Assembly: GCF_003086295.3 (NCBI RefSeq) | Contig: NC_092051.1 | Span: forward strand, 23,059,940-23,123,939 | DNA length: 64,000 nucleotides | Source: Arachis hypogaea | Lineage: Eukaryota > Streptophyta > Magnoliopsida > Fabales > Fabaceae | Reading direction: 5' to 3' | Shown here: positions 1 to 13,388 of the stretch, piece after piece | Layout: every line of letters begins with the position of its first letter | Numbering within the stretch: position 1 is the first letter of the stretch | The notes under the pieces: model-generated | The model's database searches: none | What the model saw: only the letters and a program-made list of their open reading frames with translations | What the model was told of the DNA's origin: nothing | Position numbers and translations under genes: made by a program

Positions 1-1264
1 GATCCCAATTAATGCAGAACCATCATCCATTTGCAACATAAGCAAACAATCAGATCTTGCAAAGCTGATTAGACAAACAACGGTAATCATCTGAGATGAA
101 GCACCTATGGTAAATAAAGAATCGGTGCAATCATTAGACCACACTCTGAGAGATATATTAGCAAACGATATGCCATTTGGAGGAAAAGTGATGGTGATGG
201 GAGAAGATTTCTGCCAAATACTGCCTGTGGTACCGAAAGGTAGTAAGTCACAAATGATTTCAGCTTCTATAGTTAAGTCTCATTTATGGGCTTCCACTAA
301 AATTCTCCATTTGCGACAAAATATGCGATCTTCTAATGATCATGTTTTTGCTGAGTATCTTATACGCATTGGTGATGGAATTGAGCCCACCATACATGAA
401 GACTTTGTACGGATACAAGCAAATATGGCAATTCCATGGGAGGGTGAAACATCGTTACACAAGTTAATAGAAGAAATATTTCCAAACTTACAATCACATG
501 GGTGGGACACTTCTTACATGGTAGAAAGGGCAATATTGACGCCAAAAAATCATGATGTGCAACAGCTTAATGATATAATTATCAACCAGTTTCCAGGAGA
601 AGAACAAAATTTAGTCTCATTTGATGAGGTAGAAGGAGATGCTAATAATTTATATCAACAAGAATACCTTAACTCAGTTTCTACAGGCGGGTTGCCACCT
701 CATGTGTTGAAGGTAAAAAGAGGTGCACCTTTGATGTTATTGAGAAACATAGACCCTAAGGCCGGCTTATGCAATGGTACAAGGTTACTATGTCGTGGAA
801 CTTTTCAAAACATGTTAGACGTAGAAATTTCAACCGGTCATCACTGTGAAAGAAGAGCTTTCTTGCCTCGGATAAAACACAAAACAACAGAAAATTCAGG
901 ACTGCCTTTTATACTTATCCGGAAGCAATTTCCTGTAAGGTTGAGTTTTGCAATAACAATAAACAAATCACAAGGACAGACCATTCCTAAAGTAGGGATC
1001 TATCTTTCTAAACATGTATTTAGCCATGGCCAATTATATGTTGCTCTGTCTCGAAGTATTTCTCAGTCAACTACAAAAATTTTAGTCAAAGAAGGAAAAA
1101 TAGATGGAACAAGTGGAGAATTTACCATAAATATAGTTTTCAAAGAAATATTGTTACCTTCCCAACAGGTAATTTATGTTCTTAGTAAGTGTGTGTGTAG
1201 TTACTTCTTGGTACAATTCAGTCTACATATAATTTTAATCTTTAAATCTTTTTTATTGATATAG
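1..1264 (+). pseudogene. Helitron helicase (PIF1-like), 3' part, broken
   Basis: C-terminal part of the Rep/helicase of a plant Helitron, the protein that unwinds DNA during rolling-circle transposition. The reading frame is open from base 2 and runs past 107 to 1264. Seen: the DEAP Walker B region at 95-106, GEDFCQILPVV near residues 31-41 counted from 107, INKSQGQT near residue 284 and LYVALSRS near 310, which are PIF1-family helicase motifs III to VI. A TGA at 92-94 sits just before DEAP, where the family normally has tryptophan, so the copy is dead unless that stop is suppressed. The last 30 or so residues before 1264 probably read into an intron, because a GT follows the S-Q-Q at about 1167. 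The N-terminal Rep domain lies outside the window. Confidence 0.85.
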
Positions 1265-3570
1265 ATATCTTTGTATACAAACTTCAATTTATTGAGGACT
1301 AACGACTTATATTTTTTAAATAGACAATTTGATTTCAAATGAGCTCATCAATATATGCCAAGAGATAAAAACAACGACCTTGAAGATTTGTTTTACGCAA
1401 CAGGTACGTACTAATTACCATTAACTAAGACATACTAGATATACTAGAAATATATTAACAAATATCAATTACAGGAAGAAGGATTCTAAAATCTCTGGAG
1501 TGCATGGAAAGATGAGCAAGCAATTGCATCAATCAAACCAATAGACAATAAAGTAATTTTTTTAAGTTAATTACTGTCAAAATTGCATTCAATATACATA
1601 CTTCTATTTCTATGTTAGTAATCATAATCATATGTTATCTAATAAGTTCATTCCCTTCAAATTTATTCTATTGGTTGGGGAGGAACGGTTAAAACAGACA
1701 AGACCCAATTCTGGAAGATGATAAAAAAGGAAATACTGCTCCAACAACATACAAGGTAACGCAATCATCGTAATCAGAATGTTATTGATATGCCTATTAT
1801 CTATCCCCTTCTATGTTCTTCTTTTACTAATAAAAAATGAAGGAAAAAAGTATATGCCTAAAATATTAAAAGGTTACTCTGAGATTGTAACGGAGATTAT
1901 GTTTCCCATATTGAATAAAGTTACAAAAAATAATTTTAAACTAATGATAATAAATTAAACATTTTTCTTTTTCCAGCAACAAACTCATAGGAGCGGAACT
2001 AACTGATGTTAGTAAAGAACAACATTGCAGGTACCTATCATTAGATTAAGAAACCGCACAAAATATAGGTAATATCGGATACTTATAGATTTGAATGCTC
2101 TACAGAGGGTTTAATGGCTTCTTTTGTTGTGCATGTGTAGGAAATCCAACCTCAAACAAGAAATTTCAATTTTGCAGGTTTTATATTTTTTATTGTTAAC
2201 TTTTCGTTCAAATATAATGAAATTTGTATTGGCCTATGGTATATTTTATTGATTTCTAAATTTTGTAGTTCTTCAAGGCTCAAGAATTTATTGATAAGAA
2301 AATGTATGAGGAATTGCTAAAGATTTTTTCTAGGTACAAATTCAGAAATAAATTTAGATTTATTTTAACGTTTTTACTTATAGTTTGATCTATAATCACC
2401 AAAAAAAAGGACATAATTAATTTTCTTCTTTACACTTTTTGTAGGCACAAGAAAGATTCTTCAAATACAGATCCGTACTTTGACTTACCACTTAAAAAAA
2501 AAGTCCCTAAACAAAAAAAAAATATGACTTTTAAATATGGCTCATTTTTTGTAAACAATTGTATTTTTCTATTTATTTTTATGACTTTGAGTTATATAAA
2601 ATCCCATAAAATATTATTGTAATAATTATTTTATGAATTATGTTATTTGTAGATTTGTAGATAGATGATGTATGTGTTTATTATAATTAAATCATTTTTA
2701 TATTGTTATTATTTATAGATAGATAATATATGATTATTTTAATTTGAACATGTTTTAATTATCATTGATTATTCTATATTATTATTTTTATATTATTCGA
2801 ATTTAAAATTTTAAAATTTATTAAAATAATTAACTTTAAATCTCATAAAAAAAAGTGGCAGAATTAAATCGCTAGTATATTTTAATCACAATAGACAACT
2901 TTAGACCGAATTAGGTAATTTGAAACAAAGCCCGAGCTCGACCAAAAAAAAAAAAACAAATAAAAAAGCTGAACCCGAATCCAACAAAATACGTTTCGGT
3001 CCATAACGGGTTTTAAACACCCCTAATTTTAACAATGGGCAGTGCCCGATACATATGTATTTATATTTATACCATCATTTTTACAAAGGTGGCATCCCTG
3101 TTCTTAAAATCTTAATCGCAACCATCCAGATGTTTATATCAATTTCAGAACCAAACGAAAGAAATACATGCACAGATCGATCACAATACACGGCGTCTAC
3201 GATTCAATTTGATAGCAACAGCTTTTAATTCGAACAAACAGGAGCACACTAGTTCTATAATCACTGGATGAGGATCCTCACTTACGGGATGAGTTAGGTA
3301 ACTAATGAATTGGACCTTTTTGTTTGTTGTTTGAATTCATCTGCTTAATGCCATTAATTAATTCAGTAAAAGTATTACCGTATATATGTTACTCTCAGAT
3401 GTATATATTGATTCTTATTTACTTCTTAAGGCTATGACCGAAGAAAGTAGCTAGTTTTCCAAAGTGCCAACACAAAAAGGACGTATATTCTTTTCCAAGA
3501 GTAGAATAATGGAATCAGTACTAAGTCAAGTTTTATAATTCTCAATAAACTTGATTTGTAATCAATTTAT
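1265..3570. other. AT-rich DNA, possible Helitron tail
   Basis: No supportable gene. Short exon-like pieces occur to about 2500, spaced by AT-rich intron-like stretches, and may be the remaining 3' exons or non-coding tail of the Helitron. A clear Helitron 3' end (hairpin plus CTRR) was not found. At 3018-3026 the sequence ACACCCCTA resembles one end of a hAT element, but no matching TAGGGGTGT end was found nearby. Confidence 0.4.
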
Positions 3571-3692
3571 CAATCTGCTCCAGTTTTTTTTTTTTTTTTA
3601 TCAAAGATAGGAGACTCGAATCCGCAATCTCTTAATTGAGTATGAAAAGACTATGCCATTTGAGCTATAACTCATTGGCCAATCTGCTTCAG
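3571..3692 (-). mobile_element. tRNA-derived SINE with target duplication
   Basis: Read on the minus strand, the 96-base body (3584-3679) has a pol III box A-like site (TAGCTCAAATGG, 3656-3667) and a box B-like site (GGATTCGAGTC, 3613-3623), and ends in a 15-base A run (a T run on the plus strand, from 3584). It is flanked by 13-base direct repeats differing at one base: caatctgctccag at 3571-3583 and caatctgcttcag at 3680-3692. Internal promoter, A tail and long target duplication together define a SINE. Two more copies lie at 60291-60455. Confidence 0.85.
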
Positions 3693-3700
3693 GTTATTTT

Positions 3701-4138
3701 ACTTAGGCTTAGTTTGGTAAAGCTTTTACTTTTCAAAAGTAGCTTATAAAAACTAACTTTTAAAAGATGGCTTTATAAAAGTTGTAGCATTTATGTTTGG
3801 TAAATCAAATTAAAAATAGCTTTCAATAAACACAAGCAACAACAATTACGTTTGGTAAAATAGCTTTTAAAATTTAAAAATACTATAATAGACATAAATG
3901 CAAGTATTAAATTTGAAAATTAGTTAACATATGAGGTTATATTAGACTTTAAATTTTAAAAAGCACAAGCCAACTTTGAAAAGCTCCTTGTTAAGTGCTT
4001 TCAAAAGCACCCCTAACTTTTAAAAGCTGCAAACACAAGCACTTGGACTTTTTAATTTACCAAACACAAAATGAGGTGTTTGTGCCTTTTAAAAGCACAA
4101 ACACCTCTCCAAAAAGCTTTACCAAACTAAGCCTAAGT
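3701..4138. mobile_element. MITE with near-perfect terminal inverted repeats
   Basis: The left end ACTTAGGCTTAGTTTGGTAA (from 3701) is repeated in inverse at the right end (about 4116-4138), with at least 25 matching positions, and the interior holds many further inverted AAAAGC/GCTTTT words. About 438 bases, non-coding. Target duplication is not clear: TTA lies on the left and TAA on the right inside the repeat, so superfamily is uncertain (Tourist-like is possible). Confidence 0.75.
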
Positions 4139-4800
4139 GATTCTCAATTTGATACGAAACTTGTTAAAAAAATTAAAAAGAAAAAAAAAGCAAAATAAAT
4201 AAACAAATAAACAAACAAACAATGTGTAATATATTAAAGATAATTAAAGAATAAAAATAAATAGATATAATAAAAAATAAATAATAATTTCTAATCATAA
4301 AAAATTTGAATATTGACAAAACTAATCACAAAAAATTTAAACTAATATTATATTCATACAATATCTTTTGACAAAAATATCCCATCATTAAATTTAAAGT
4401 TAATTTCGTTAAAAATTTTATAAAATTTTTAAAATATCTTTTTTATCATCTTTATCTCAACTCTTCAACAAGAACCGAGAATCAATCCTAAACTATAGAA
4501 GCCTTACCAAAATCAACCTTAATAACTCAACCCTTTATCGTAACCTCCATTATTTCCCCTCACCTAAATCAATTCAAGCATATACTCACAAAGTAACTTA
4601 CTATTTCACTAAACCAAAGTCCATAACTTTCATATTCTCCCTATTATCAAAAAGCAAATTATCTAGCTTATATCCATTGATTTTGTCAAAAACATAAATA
4701 AAAATTGAAAAGATTTAAAAAAAAAATAAACAAATAACAAACTCATATTAACATAATATAAATTTAGAGCATAAGTTGAAGACATAACTGCTAAATTTTA

Positions 4801-5130
4801 GGCTGTATTTATTTACAGAGACAGGACATTGAGACAGATACACAGAATTGTATTTGGCAGAAAAGATATAGACAAAGACAATGTATCCAATGACACTAAA
4901 TTAGTATATTTTGTATCCATCCTGACACTAACAAGGGATACAACTTATTTTTTTATTTTTTCTTTTATTATTCTTATTAATTTTTCATAATTATATTTTT
5001 TATTATTATATTTTTCATCTCAAATTTTTTAAATGAAAAAAATGAGAATAAATTGATTTTTTTTTCAGTATCTTGTCCTATCATATTCTTAGTGTCTTAT
5101 CCTGTCTTATTCTCAGAAACAAACGCAACC
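4801..5130. mobile_element. Tourist-like MITE (PIF/Harbinger type)
   Basis: Ends GGCTGTATTTATTT at 4801 and, in inverse, GGTTGCGTTTGTTT ending at 5130; the similarity continues inward through ACAGGACA/ACAGGATA. TTA is present directly on both sides (4798-4800 and 5131-5133), the target duplication expected for PIF/Harbinger. About 330 bases, non-coding, nested in the 4292-6487 element. Confidence 0.7.
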
Positions 5131-5251
5131 TTACAGACTAAAATAATAAAAAAAGAGCAAAGTAACCCTTAATGAATAGGACCAACACAATAAAATTGGA
5201 TAATCTGCCACTGTTGCCAAAGACATAGATTGAGGCTATCTCAGTGGCAAA

Positions 5252-5770
5252 TAGGGGTAAAAATAAGTTATATCAAGTCAGACTTCACCTTTAATAGGTT
5301 AGGTTAGCCTTCATCTTTAACAGACTAGATTTGTAATATATTTAACTGGCCTGAATATGGCCTGTAGTCTATTGTAGACTTTACTTTAAGTACTAAACTG
5401 GCTTATTATTAAATCTGACCTAATCTAAAGGCTGATAAAAGATTTGATACATATATAATTTTTTATTAAAATAAAAATATTTATATGCAATATATTAAAC
5501 TTAATCCTTATAATAATATCTAAAGTTTTAATAACTATTTTAATTTAAAAAAATATTTTTATATTTATTTATATTTTAACAGACTCATATAGACTTGAAA
5601 AGCCTATTAGGCTATTTTGTGATTTTGGACCTGACCTATTAATAGAATTAGACTTTTAAATCAGCCTAAGCTTAAAATTATTTTATGTCAAGTCAGATCA
5701 GGCCAAACCAAACTAAATGCAGATTAAGTTGCAGGCCTCTAATAGACTGTCTGACCTATTTTTATCCCTA
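5252..5770. mobile_element. hAT-type MITE
   Basis: Left end TAGGGGTAAAAATA, right end inverse TAGGGATAAAAATA (13 of 14 positions). Flanking 8-mers gtggcaaa (5244-5251) and atgacaaa (5771-5778) agree at 6 of 8, consistent with an aged 8-base hAT target duplication. About 519 bases. The interior has many inverted AGACT/AGTCT-like words and no coding frame. Confidence 0.7.
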
Positions 5771-6585
5771 ATGACAAACATCTATCACCAATTCACCATA
5801 ACCAATTTATAGAAGAAAAATCATATTCATCACATTGATTCATATATAAAAAGTTACATTTTCATAAAATGAGAAATTCTAAGAAACAATTATATAAAGG
5901 TTTGAACTTTGAATGTATCATATTTAAATCTCTATTTCCATTTCAAAATGAAGCTAGTCAAAATACTAAATTTAGAAGAAAAAAAGAAAAATCTAACCAT
6001 CAAGCATAAGTAAAGAGGATAGAGACCAATGAAAAAAATAAAGAAGTGAGAAGGAGTAGTCGGCAGCGAGGTGACTAGATGTGATAGAGGTTAGAAGGAG
6101 CAATCAATGACAAGGCTGGCGGCAAGAAGCTGTCAACAGTGCAAAGTAGCATGATCCCAATAGTCACGATGCGACGACGAGGCTGCCGAGGAGTAGATTT
6201 GGTGAGGAAGAGACTGGCAACGACGATCTGGAAAAACTGGCGGTGATAACCTGAGAGTGGTGAGTAAAAGAGAATGAGAGAGGTGAAGTGATGGGCTAGT
6301 TGATTTTGTTAGGTTAAAGATTGGGATAGAGAAGATGGAGAAAATGGTATTTTAAAAATTTTATAAAATTTTTAACTGAATCAACTTTAAATTTAACGAT
6401 TTTGTCAAACATACTCATCTTTTATGGTATAATATTAATTTTATGTTTTTATGGCTAGTTTTGTCAGCACTAAAATCTTTGATGATAAAAAATAGTTATT
6501 TATTTTGTAATAAAATAGTAATTTAATTATTCTACTAATCGTTCTAGTTTCATCAAATTTTCAATTAGATCCTTATAATATAAAT

Positions 6586-7042
6586 GGTAAAGTATTATTT
6601 TAGTTTCCAATGTTTGGGCCAAGTCTAAATTTAGTTCTTAACATTTCAAACGTTCTATTTGAAGAGTTAATAACATTTAATTTCAATACATAAATAAAAT
6701 CGACCAACCAATGATAATCAGTGTAAAGCCTTTCTTTTGATTTTGGAATGCTAATTATTAATAATTTAGAATTTTGTGTTAAATGAGAACGAGAAGAGAA
6801 AGTATTATAAAAATATTTTGGTTATATTTTTTTAATACACAAAAATAAGAAGGTATAACTTAATTAACAACGTTGTTAAAGGTGCACATACTTACTTCGT
6901 TAACCTTGAATGTCAAATTCAACAATAGGATAATATTGAATCCGTTTAAAATTTTTTTGAATAGAAATAGATATAGTTTAAAATATTAGAAACTAAATTA
7001 ATATTTGGCTCAAATATTAGAGAACAAAAGAATACTTTATCC
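6586..7042. mobile_element. MITE with ~75-base terminal inverted repeats
   Basis: The left end begins GGTAAAGTATTATTTTAG and the right end, read in inverse, begins GGATAAAGTATTCTTTTG. The match runs on through gggccaa, aattagtt and taacatttc-like words for about 75 bases. 457 bases, non-coding. Long TIRs suggest a Mutator-like origin; no clean target duplication seen. Confidence 0.6.
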
Positions 7043-7959
7043 TTATTTAAAAATTTGTAATTAAATTCTTATACTAGATTAAAACTTTTAATTAGGTTTT
7101 TGATTATTTTTTAAATTTTTTTGAAATATTCATTTTAACATAGGATGAAGTCTAAAATATTTTAAAAGCAAATATTATATGATTATATTTTTTTAAAATA
7201 ACAACCGATAAGAATTTAATTATATATTTTTATCTAATATAAAAATTTAATTATAAATTTTTAAAATATAAAAATCTAAATAAAAATTTAATAAACCTAT
7301 AGCTACTAATAAAATAATTAAACTTAAAATAATATATATGTAATCTAAGAAAAAATTATTTAAATATCATAAATTATACAAATTTTAAAATTTATACTCT
7401 AAAATTTATACCCTTATTATTGAGAGAGAAAGAGGGAGAAAGAGAGAGAGAAGAAGAGGAAGAGGAAGAGAGAAAGATTGTATATAGTGTTTATGTTATA
7501 ATATTTATAGTAATAGTTTCTTAAAAAGTATTGATAAAATTAAACTAATAGTTTTTTTTTTAACAATATTTTTTAATTTAAAAAACAAAACAAATATTAT
7601 CAAAATGTAAAAACTAATAAATATAAGTTTAAAAATATTTATATAACCAACTAACCATTATAACCATAGATATTCGTAGATGCGATATTAAGATAATTTT
7701 ATGAGTAATGCTAACATTTAAGTTTTTTTATAAACTAAGTCTAACAAAGTTAAACAAGGTACTTGCTGCAAATTGGTTAATACTTACGATCAGTGTGTCG
7801 CAATCGAAGTTTAGCTTGAAAATGTGGTGGTTTAGAGGTGTAGTGGTATTTGTGGTAGCCTCAGCATAATACTAAAGGTCTTCTTTAGGATTACCTAGTA
7901 GCTTAGTCTTCGTCTTTTCAAGAGCCTTGCTTCTCTTCTGTAAAGAGAAAAATGACAAG
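7043..7959. other. AT-rich spacer with GA-rich patch
   Basis: Mostly A/T-rich with no open frame worth calling. A purine-rich low-complexity patch (gaaagagggagaaagag type) lies at about 7425-7475. From about 7790 onward, faint LINE-like sequence may be the badly decayed upstream part of the reverse transcriptase at 7960. Confidence 0.5.
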
Positions 7960-9960
7960 TTCAAAATATAATGGCAGCATTGAAGAATTTCTGTAAAACT
8001 TACGGGATGAATATTAATGTGAAGAAGTTTAAAGCGTTGTGCTCCCGTAATGTTTCAGCGACTAGAAAAGAAATCTTTATTGGGGTGTCCTTCATTTGTT
8101 TCATCTAGAATTTGGGCAAATACCTTGAGATTACTCTTAGTTATTCTCGGGTGACGCGAGTATCTTTTAATGAGGTTCTGGATAAGATTCGAGGATGGCT
8201 AGCAAATTGGAAAGGACGTTTACTCAACAGTTCGGGAAGGCTCTATTTGATCAATTCGATTGTGGCGGCTATTCCTACTTACCGCATGCAAGTCTCTCTC
8301 TTTCCCAAAAGGATAACAAATTCTATAGCATCTATTATAAGAAATTTTCTCTGGAAAGATCAAGCCAATGGTCGGAGACTAAATCTTGTTAGTTGGAAGG
8401 TGTTGGTCACTCCAAAGAAGTTTGGTGGTCTGGAAATACGAAATCCGTTTTGTACTAATGTTGCTCTTCTTGGGAAGCTAGTTTGGCGACTCTTTCATCA
8501 TCCCCACAAGCTTTGGGTTCAACTGTTGGTAACTAAATACCGTTTTTCTCTAGGTGACGCTTTCAGCTGTTCTACAGACAACGGATCTTATGTTTGGAGG
8601 AGTCTGTGTAAAATTTAGGATATTTTGAATGATAGTTTTAATTGGTGCATTGAAAATTTGGACTAGAATTTTTTGTTCTCTAAATGGAGAAAAGAGGAGA
8701 AGCTATGTAATGAGATGGATTATGTTCACATTTCTTATTCGGATCTCCGAATTTTAGATCTATGGTTGGTTGGGGAGTGACACCTTGAGAAGTTCTATTC
8801 TTCTCTTCTCCAAATTTTGCATGAAAGCATTCCTTCCTACAACTCGAATATGCAAGGGGGTTCAGTGGTAGACTGGACTTGGCCCGGTGGGCGGTTAAGA
8901 TTTATGATGCCCGTAATGGCTACTTATGGCTCTGCAAGAAGATGTTTGGATGGGAGGAGAGAGAAAATTGACTTTGGCGTCAACTTGTTCCAGAAAAGAT
9001 CAAATTGTTGGCTTAGTTTTGTCTGCGAGAGGCACTACCCACTGCTATTTTTCATCTCAAGAGAGGCCTTTTACCTACAGATAATTTCTCCAGTTGCTTG
9101 ACTTGCCAGAAAACAGTACTCTGTTGTATTCGAAATTGTCCAAAAGCTCAGTTTGTTTGGCATACTCTAGAGATTTTCGGTCATCCTCTGAATTTAAAGA
9201 ACCGGTTCTTGTCCTATAACAAAGTGTATCTTTTTAGATTCTTTTCTGGTCTGTAGTGGATTTGGAGATTTAGGAACAATAAAATTTTTAACCATCATAA
9301 GCTTTGACCTCCTTTTAAAGTGGCTCGGATGACTTTAGCCTTCGATAAGGAGTTTCGGAATGTCTTTGAATTGCAACGAGTTTCTATTCCTTCTATGATT
9401 AGTTGTTCTTGGGTTCCTCCTTTGATGGATACTTTTAAGATCAATTGTGATGCTAGTTACTTTGGTTCTGGGGATCGGATTTGTTTTGTATGTGTTAATA
9501 GAGACTGGAATGAAAATTGACAATGAGGCGAATAATAGAGAGCTGCAATATTCTTCAAGGAGAGTTATTTGCTATTTGGAGAGAATTTCTTTTAGTCTGG
9601 GACTTGAGACAAAGAGATGTGATTTGCGAAACGGATTGTCCGGAGGCTTTCATTCTTGTTAACAATTCTCATGATAATGCCGAGTGTGTAGATCCTTTAG
9701 TGCTTAAAGTAAGAGATATCATGACTTAGAAGTGGCGCGTTGATTATTGCTTGATCCTGTGAGATGCAAACACAGTAGCGGACACCATGACAAAGACATT
9801 GTTGAGATCACATTCGCAACATGTAGAGCTTCCAATGCCTTAGAAGGAGTTTGAGATGAGTATTAAGAGATATCGCCATGCGCCTTCTTAGTCTCTTACG
9901 ACTTTATTTTTCTTCTCTGTTTGGTTGTTTTATGTTAGTTATAACTAATTTTTATTATAT
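7960..9960 (+). pseudogene. LINE retrotransposon remnant: reverse transcriptase C-terminus and RNase H
   Basis: Remains of a plant L1-type LINE pol gene, which makes the protein that copies LINE RNA into the genome. About 7972-8618 encodes the region downstream of the RT catalytic core (NINVKKFKALCS, then IRGWLANWKGRLLNSSGR, FLWK, KFGGLEIRNP, YVWRSLCKI), with one in-frame stop at about 8110. 8640-9240 continues the family with stops and frame changes. A plant-LINE RNase H follows in two frames: INCDASYFGSG near 9439-9471, then ELFAIWREF near 9559 and ETDCPEAF near 9627, and DANTVADTM near 9763. The catalytic RT YADD region is missing. A 3' UTR-like AT tail ends near 9960. Non-functional. Confidence 0.85.
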
Positions 9961-10640
9961 TATACTAATTTAATTAAATTTGGTTAATAAAAAAATTTAA
10001 ATTAGTAGTATTATTCTAATTTTATTGCTTTAGCTGCATTGAAAAATGAAAAGAGTTGCAATATAGCTTGTATCTTATATCCTACTTCCTAAAACAGAAT
10101 ACTCGTAGTGCTTTGTGGATTGATCCATGAAATATACAGGAATGCGAATAACTTAACATTGAAATAAAAATAAATTTTGTAATGTCCGTAATTAAATGGA
10201 ATAATAGCAAAGGATAATGGTTTTCTACTTACCTTACCAAAGATGTCAAATTGCTTTAACATTGAAATAAAATAATTTTTGTAAAATGTCTGGAATCGAA
10301 TGGAATAATAGCAAAGGACAACGATTGTCTACTCCTCGTCTTACCAAAAAGGTCAACTGTTATAAAATAGAATACATAAATGCACATAAGTCGTTGGTAG
10401 CCTGACGATATATATCTATTCTATACAGTGGATGTGTCTAATTTGTTCAAAGTCTGTTCGGCTTTGACGAAAATTTGAATTCATGATGTATCATTTATTA
10501 CATGTATACTTTTTTTTTGTGACTTTTATTACATGTATACACATATAAAGATCTTGATACACATAAATTTTTTTGATAAACTAAACAAATTAATCTTAAC
10601 CCAATAAAATTTATTTATATAATACATGTATAAAATTATG
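9961..10640. other. AT-rich spacer containing a 103-base duplication
   Basis: No gene seen. It holds the direct duplication at 10154-10360, described separately, followed by AT-rich DNA with T runs. Confidence 0.5.
10154..10360. repeat. 103-base direct tandem duplication
   Basis: The stretch beginning taacattgaaataaaa at 10154 is repeated at 10257, including ggaataatagcaaagga and the cttaccaaa segment. The two copies differ by small indels and about a dozen substitutions, so the duplication is old. Confidence 0.75.
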
Positions 10641-11890
10641 CTATTTTTTCATATTTTTTCTCTGACGTTAATATCTTACGTTCTTTCTTTCTTTATTCTT
10701 CTTTTTTTTTTCTTCTTTTTTATGTTCCTCCTCTTTTTTTTTCATATTTCTTTTTTCGTGTATTTCAACCTCATCGTCATTCTTTTTATTGCTACTATTG
10801 TTGCTGTATTTTTTTCTTCTTTTTCTTTCTATTAATTTTATAATATTATGTATTTTTTTATTTGATTTTTTCCTCCCACGAAAAATTATGAAAAAATGAA
10901 ATAAGAAGATGAAGAATAAGCAACAGCAGAAAATGAGAAAGAGGAAGATGAAGAGTTTTGAATTATACAAAACTTATTAGTTATTAGAATACAAATACAT
11001 CGAAAAATTTCTAAAATATACCGAAAGTTTTTCGAAATACACCAAAACGAGAATGGAACAAATTCTTCACAATAATAATTTAGATTCAGAACTCTTATAT
11101 CGAAATTTTGCTACAAATGCACAAAAATGTTTCTTTTAATGCATTTTTTCTTCTTCTTCTTTTCTTCTTTATTTCTTTTGTTTTTTAGTTGAATGAATGT
11201 AGGTTCATCATCTTCTAAATAATTTTGCAATATTATGTGTTTTTTCTTTTTTTTTGTTTAATTTTTTTTGTTTTTATTTTTGTTAAGAAAGTAAAACAAG
11301 AAGAAACTTAAAAAGGTAAAATAGAAGGAAAAGATGATGAATAAAAAAAAATGAAGATGATGATGATGATAAAAAAAGAAGAAGAAAAAGAAGAAATAGC
11401 AGCAGCAGAAGATGAGGAAGAGAAAGAGGAAGAGTTTTGAATTATGCCGCTGAGAATACAAATGCACTGAAAAAATTTAAAATGCATGGAAAGATTTTCA
11501 AAATACACCGAAATTTTTTTAAAATACACCGAAACAAAAATGAAACAGATTCATCACAATAATAATTCAAATTTAGAACTCTTACACTAAAATTTTGCTA
11601 CAAATACATAAAATATTTTTTTAATGCATTTTTTCTTCTTTTCTTTCTTATTTCTTTTTTTTAGTTGAGTGAATATAGGTTCATTCTCTTCCAAATAATT
11701 TTGCAGCATTATGTGTTTCTTCTTCTTTGTTTAATTTTTTTTTGTTTTTATTCTTGTTAAGAGAGTAAAACAAGAAGAAACTTAAGAAGGTAAAATAAGA
11801 AGAAAAAGATGAATAATAAAAAAAAAAGAAGATGATAATAATGATGATGATGAAAAATAAGAAAAAACAGCAGTAAAAGAATTCAATTGC
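10640..11890. repeat. ~480-base tandem repeat array, about 2.6 copies
   Basis: Three units share, in order: a pyrimidine-rich block, aataattttgcaatattatgtg, a gttaagaaagtaaaacaag block, a purine-rich gaagatgatgatg block, gaggaagagttttgaatta, then words such as aaatacaccgaaa and a ctacaaatgcacaaaa end. atgcattttttcttctt occurs at about 11139 and again at about 11621, giving a period near 480. The accga/ataca part resembles the 5' flanks of the FAR1 genes at 58180-58640 and 63340-63660. The Phe- and Lys-rich ORFs here are low-complexity artefacts. Confidence 0.7.
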
Positions 11891-12915
<1,025 letters not shown>

Positions 12916-12960
12916 ATCCAAAAAAGGGGAAATGGTTAATGATACAAGCAACCAATTTTG

Positions 12961-13315
12961 ACTTGAATTTTTCAATTAATAATAAAGATTTATTCAATCA
13001 TTTATATATATATATATATATATTATAATTTATATTTTATATTACTAATTTAATAAATCAAAATATGTCACGAGATATTCTTTTGTTACAACTAAAATAA
13101 ATTTTTTTCTTCTAAAATTCACAAACTCCTTCTCTCTTTCTTCTTTATATTTCTCTCTTTTTTCTCTTATTCTCTATCTTCCTCTATATTTCTATTTTAT
13201 AAAAAATAAAATTAATAAAATAATATAATTTAAATAAAATAAAATTATAAAAATATATTAAATTTATAATTAAATATAATTAAAAAATAATTTTGTAATA
13301 TTATTTACATAAAAA

Positions 13316-13317
<2 letters not shown>
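12961..13317. other. AT-rich DNA
   Basis: Short (TA)n at about 13001-13022 and another degenerate copy of the repeat described at 11891-12691. No gene seen. Confidence 0.5.

Positions 13318-13386
<69 letters not shown>
13318..13386. repeat. (ATT)n microsatellite
   Basis: About 22 uninterrupted TTA/ATT triplets. Confidence 0.95.

Positions 13387-13388
<2 letters not shown>

Larger units (their letters stand above)
4292..6487. mobile_element. 2.2 kb element with ~190-base terminal inverted repeats
   Basis: The stretch 4292-4470 (containing tgacaaaact, then taaatttaaagttaatttcg, then attttataaaatttttaaaat) recurs in inverse order and orientation at about 6310-6487. Such long imperfect TIRs suggest a non-autonomous Mutator-like element. 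The interior 6050-6260 is distinctly GC-richer, with cgacgacgaggctgccg-like wording, and may be captured or element-specific sequence; it has no ORF. Two shorter MITEs (4801-5130 and 5252-5770) are nested inside. A target duplication could not be defined. Confidence 0.6.

Noticed and set aside
3995..4198. 67-aa ORF
   Set aside because: It reads the inverted-repeat end of a MITE and a poly-Lys tail from A runs.
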